Shown here: piece after piece, positions 5,406 through 7,669 of the stretch | Numbering within the stretch: the first letter of the stretch is position 1 | Layout of the letters: each line of letters starts with the position of its first letter | Source of the DNA: Comamonas sp. lk | Lineage (GTDB): Bacteria; Pseudomonadota; Gammaproteobacteria; Burkholderiales; Burkholderiaceae_C | DNA: 7,669 nucleotides | Direction: 5' to 3' | Assembly (NCBI GenBank): GCA_945875225.1 | Contig: CAMCJY010000082.1 | Coordinates: forward strand, 1-7,669 | Position numbers and translations under genes: made by a program | Notes under the pieces: generated by a model | The model's input: only the letters and a program-made list of their open reading frames with translations | What the model was told of the DNA's origin: nothing | Database searches by the model: none

Positions 5406-6737
5406 CTAAGCGCCGCAAAACGGGAAACCGGTAATCGGGTTTTCGCCGTCCATGCGCGCGGCCAGGGCCTTGCCCGAGCCGGCCCCGTGCGTCCAGCCCA
5501 AGGTGCCGTGGCCGGCGTTGACCCATAGTCCGCGCACCGGCGTTTGGCCGATAAAAGGAATATTGGTCGGCGTGGCCGGACGCAAACCGGCCCAGAACTG
5601 CGGATGTCCCCCTTCATGCGGTAATCGCGTGTCGCACATGCCGGGCCAGATTTCCTCGACCCGGCGCGCCAGCATCTGGCAACGCGCTTGGGACACCGCA
5701 CTGTCAAGGCCCAGGTCATAGCCGCCTACCTCGATCGTGCCGGCCACCCGGATCTGGTCGCCCAGGCGGGTGACGGCAATCTTGCGCGAGTCGTCGATTA
5801 CCGATACCGAAGGCGCCCGCTCGGGCCGCAATATCGGGAAGGTGGCGCTATAGCCTTTGCCTGGGTAAATTGGCAAGTCCACGCCCACACGGCGCAGCAA
5901 GGGCGCGCTATAAGAGCCGCAGGCCACCACCACCGCATCGGCAGCTAGCGTGCGCACACTGCCGCCTGCGCTTGCTCCCTCAGTTGCGCCCTGATTTGCC
6001 AGCGGGCGCACGCCTACCCCGCGCACCGTGGCGCCCGTCACCTCCAGCCGCTCCAGGCGGTGGGAAAACAAAAACTCCACGCCGCGTGCCGCACAATCAC
6101 GCGCCAAGGCCTGGGTAAACACGCAGGCATCGCCCGACTCATCGCTGGCGGTAAATGTGGCGCCCACAATCCGCTCGCCAAAGGGCGCCAGGCTAGGCTC
6201 CAGGCGCAGTAACTCGGCCGTGCTGATAACCTCGCGCTGCACGCCAAACTGCTGCATCAAGCCGGCCAGTTCGCAGGCGCCGTCAAAAGCGGCTTGGGTA
6301 GCAAAAAAATGCGAGATGCCGCGCTCCAAGCGGTGGTAATCAATACCGGTTTGCGCCACCAGTGCTTTGAGTGCCGCATGGCTGTAAGCGCCCAAGGCCA
6401 CAATGTGGCCCACATTGCGGTGGAAAGCCGCATCGTTGCATTCAGCCAGAAAGCGCAAACTCCAACGGTATTGCTGCCAGCCTTCGCCCACAGGCCACTG
6501 CGGCCTAAATAAAAGCGGTGCTTCTTTGCTAAACATCCATTGGAGCGCTTTCAGCGGCGCATCGCGGTTAGCCCAGGGTTCGCAATGGCTGACCGAAATT
6601 TGCCCGGCATTGGCAAAACTGGTTTCCAGCGCCGCATCGGCCTGGCGTTCCACCACCGTGACACGGTGGCCGCGCTCGGCCAGGTACCAGGCGGTGCTGG
6701 TGCCGATGATGCCGGCACCCACCACAACAATATGCAT
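5406..6737 (-). CDS. dadA: D-amino acid dehydrogenase, FAD-dependent (DadA type)
   Basis: A 443-residue FAD oxidoreductase of the DAO family that deaminates D-amino acids, classically D-alanine to pyruvate and ammonia, passing electrons to the respiratory chain at the inner membrane face. Seen: GAGIIG (7-12) dinucleotide-binding loop with Glu30 ending the second strand; the DadA signature ETSFANAGQIS (38-48), PWA (54-56) and PLKALQWMF (61-69); YPGKGYS (291-297); GLRPATPTNIPFIG (384-397); and the C-terminal GHGTLGWTHGAGSGKALA (409-426). E. coli DadA is 432 residues; the extra length here includes a Gly/Ala-rich stretch at about 245-262. AGGGG about eight bases upstream supports the start. It converges with the LysR gene and diverges from a TetR gene. 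It could recycle alanine made by the transaminase to pyruvate, though no alanine racemase is in the window. Other DAO-family substrates cannot be excluded. Confidence 0.93.
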   Translation of the reverse strand: MHIVVVGAGIIGTSTAWYLAERGHRVTVVERQADAALETSFANAGQISVSHCEPWANRDAPLKALQWMFSKEAPLLFRPQWPVGEGWQQYRWSLRFLAECNDAAFHRNVGHIVALGAYSHAALKALVAQTGIDYHRLERGISHFFATQAAFDGACELAGLMQQFGVQREVISTAELLRLEPSLAPFGERIVGATFTASDESGDACVFTQALARDCAARGVEFLFSHRLERLEVTGATVRGVGVRPLANQGATEGASAGGSVRTLAADAVVVACGSYSAPLLRRVGVDLPIYPGKGYSATFPILRPERAPSVSVIDDSRKIAVTRLGDQIRVAGTIEVGGYDLGLDSAVSQARCQMLARRVEEIWPGMCDTRLPHEGGHPQFWAGLRPATPTNIPFIGQTPVRGLWVNAGHGTLGWTHGAGSGKALAARMDGENPITGFPFCGA

Positions 6738-6870
6738 AACAAAACCCCTTGTGTGCGCCCGCCAGGGATGCCGTCAATGGACGCAGATAATGAGGGCGCA
6801 GCACTTAAACCGTGTAGTCGCAAATTGGCCCGAATCGAATACAAAACAACCCAAAGGCTAAAATTCAGAC
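6738..6870. promoter_or_regulatory. dadA/TetR divergent intergenic region
   Basis: This 133-bp spacer must hold both start sites. On the plus strand TAAAAT (6859-6864) is a possible -10 that would place the transcript start at or next to the TetR ATG at 6871. A wide inverted repeat, TGCGCCC (6754-6760) and GGGCGCA (6794-6800), and a tandem CGAAT repeat (6831-6840) are visible. I could not assign a convincing dadA promoter or a compact TetR operator palindrome. Confidence 0.4.
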
Positions 6871-7485
6871 ATGCCTTCCAAATCTTTGCCCAAAGTATCC
6901 TTCAAAATCCAGATGCTACAGGCGCGCGAGGATGCCATCATCCAGACCGCCAGCGCACTACTCGCGCAAAAAGGTTTTGAGGCCATGACGGTCGATGAAG
7001 TTGCCGCCACCGTGGGCATCGCCAAAGCCAGCTTGTATAAACATTTCCCTAGCAAAGAGGACCTCGCGGCGGCGGCCATGGTCAAGCTGATGCGAAGAGC
7101 CCAAGACTACTTGCGCGAACTGCCGGTGCAAAACGCCATGGCGCAACTACGGGCCGTGGCGCGCTGGACCATGGAGCTGCAATTGCTAGGCCAGATGCCC
7201 TCCCTGCCCAGTCGCAATTCCACCTTGCGCGCCAAGCTCATGGCCAATGCGCAGTACATGGATGGCTTGATTGAAGTGAGCGACCGCCTGGGCGCCTGGA
7301 TAGAAGAGGCGCAAGCGCAAGGCCATTTGCAATCCAGTCTGCCGCCCATTGCCGTGCTCTACACCTTGTACGCCCGCGCCTGCGACCCGGTGCTGGAGTT
7401 CTTAAAAATGGGCGGCCAGCACAACGATGCGCAAATCATCGACCTAGTCATGAGCACCTGCTTTGATGGATTAGCGGCCCGCTAA
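6871..7485 (+). CDS. TetR/AcrR-family transcriptional regulator
   Basis: A 204-residue protein with the standard TetR layout. Residues about 17-65 form the DNA-binding domain: REDAIIQTASALLAQKGFEA, then TVDEVAATVGIAKASLYKHF (helix-turn-helix) and PSKEDL. The rest is a helical ligand domain with no recognisable specificity. ATG 6871 is chosen because the first helix needs upstream residues, but it lacks a good Shine-Dalgarno sequence (AAAGG is about 13 bases away); ATG 6913 (MLQARED) is the alternative and would still keep the whole DNA-binding domain. It diverges from dadA and may regulate it and itself, which would be unlike the Lrp/AsnC-type control known for dadA in enteric bacteria and Pseudomonas. 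Its stop codon overlaps the stop of the convergent phosphoesterase gene. Confidence 0.88.
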   Translation: MPSKSLPKVSFKIQMLQAREDAIIQTASALLAQKGFEAMTVDEVAATVGIAKASLYKHFPSKEDLAAAAMVKLMRRAQDYLRELPVQNAMAQLRAVARWTMELQLLGQMPSLPSRNSTLRAKLMANAQYMDGLIEVSDRLGAWIEEAQAQGHLQSSLPPIAVLYTLYARACDPVLEFLKMGGQHNDAQIIDLVMSTCFDGLAAR

Positions 7486-7669
7486 ATTTCAATCACTGCT
7501 TGGGCGCGAAATTGCGCCTGCTCTTTTTTGTGGGCATAGCCCAGCGGATTGGCCACGACGCGGCAGCCCCGGTGCACATAGTCTTGCGCGAGGTGCAAAT
7601 GTCCATGCAACCAGAGCGCGGCCTGCGGTAACAAGTCATCGAGCGCATTGCAAAAACCGGCGGTGCCGG
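7482..7669 (-). CDS. Calcineurin-like metallophosphoesterase, C-terminal fragment cut by the window edge
   Basis: The minus strand is open from the right edge to a TAG at 7484-7482, giving the last 61 residues of a protein. It contains ALWLHGHLHLAQDY and RVVANPLGYAHKKEQ. The Gly-His-X-His motif in WLHGHLH is the C-terminal metal-binding motif of calcineurin-like metallophosphoesterases, and the following V-x-NP-x-GY pattern is typical of the small bacterial subgroup. The N-terminal motifs (DxH, GDxxD, GNH) lie outside the window, so substrate and full length are unknown. The stop overlaps the TetR stop by four bases, tail to tail. Confidence 0.8.
   Translation of the reverse strand, partial: GTAGFCNALDDLLPQAALWLHGHLHLAQDYVHRGCRVVANPLGYAHKKEQAQFRAQAVIEI

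Noticed and set aside
1..7669. CRISPR arrays, insertion sequences, tRNA or rRNA genes, phage or defence genes
   Set aside because: No regularly spaced repeats, transposase motifs, cloverleaf candidates or defence-type domains were seen on either strand.

Overview
The window looks like chromosomal DNA from a betaproteobacterium, most likely order Burkholderiales and close to Comamonadaceae (Rhodoferax/Polaromonas type). That placement is an inference from protein style: the DadA, omega-transaminase and winged-helix sequences resemble that group, the genes are GC-rich and the intergenic spacers AT-rich. I see no rRNA, tRNA, CRISPR array, insertion sequence or phage gene. Eight protein genes are supported, plus two cut by the window edges that are easily missed (the first 26 codons of an ABC-F ATPase at the left edge and the last 61 codons of a metallophosphoesterase at the right edge).

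Left third (1-1261), all on the minus strand and read right to left: a small winged-helix regulator, then a 181-residue MASE1-like membrane protein, then, 10 bases later, the start of a Uup-type ABC-F ATPase. The regulator has an AT-rich upstream region with a good sigma70-like promoter and a 7-bp inverted repeat in the presumed leader. The membrane-protein gene seems to have its own promoter, with an 18-bp dyad filling the space between the -35 and -10 hexamers.

Middle (1262-5378): a beta-alanine / omega-amino-acid catabolic module. An omega-amino acid:pyruvate transaminase (BauA/OapT type) is followed on the same strand by a CoA-acylating (methyl)malonate-semialdehyde dehydrogenase (MmsA/BauC type). 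Together they would convert beta-alanine to malonate semialdehyde and then acetyl-CoA. A LysR-type regulator is divergent from the transaminase across a 162-bp control region. The 145-bp gap between the two enzyme genes carries a nested inverted repeat.

Right part (5379-7669): a DadA-type D-amino-acid dehydrogenase on the minus strand, convergent with the LysR gene, and a TetR-type regulator divergent from dadA. The TetR stop codon overlaps the stop of the convergent metallophosphoesterase fragment. A functional link is plausible: the transaminase makes alanine from pyruvate, and DadA, with a racemase not seen here, could return alanine to pyruvate.

The enzymes are well-known families, and I do not see a clearly new defence, toxin or mobile system. 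The least ordinary parts are the regulator / stand-alone MASE1-like protein / uup arrangement with its promoter-embedded dyad, and the structured spacers around the transaminase.
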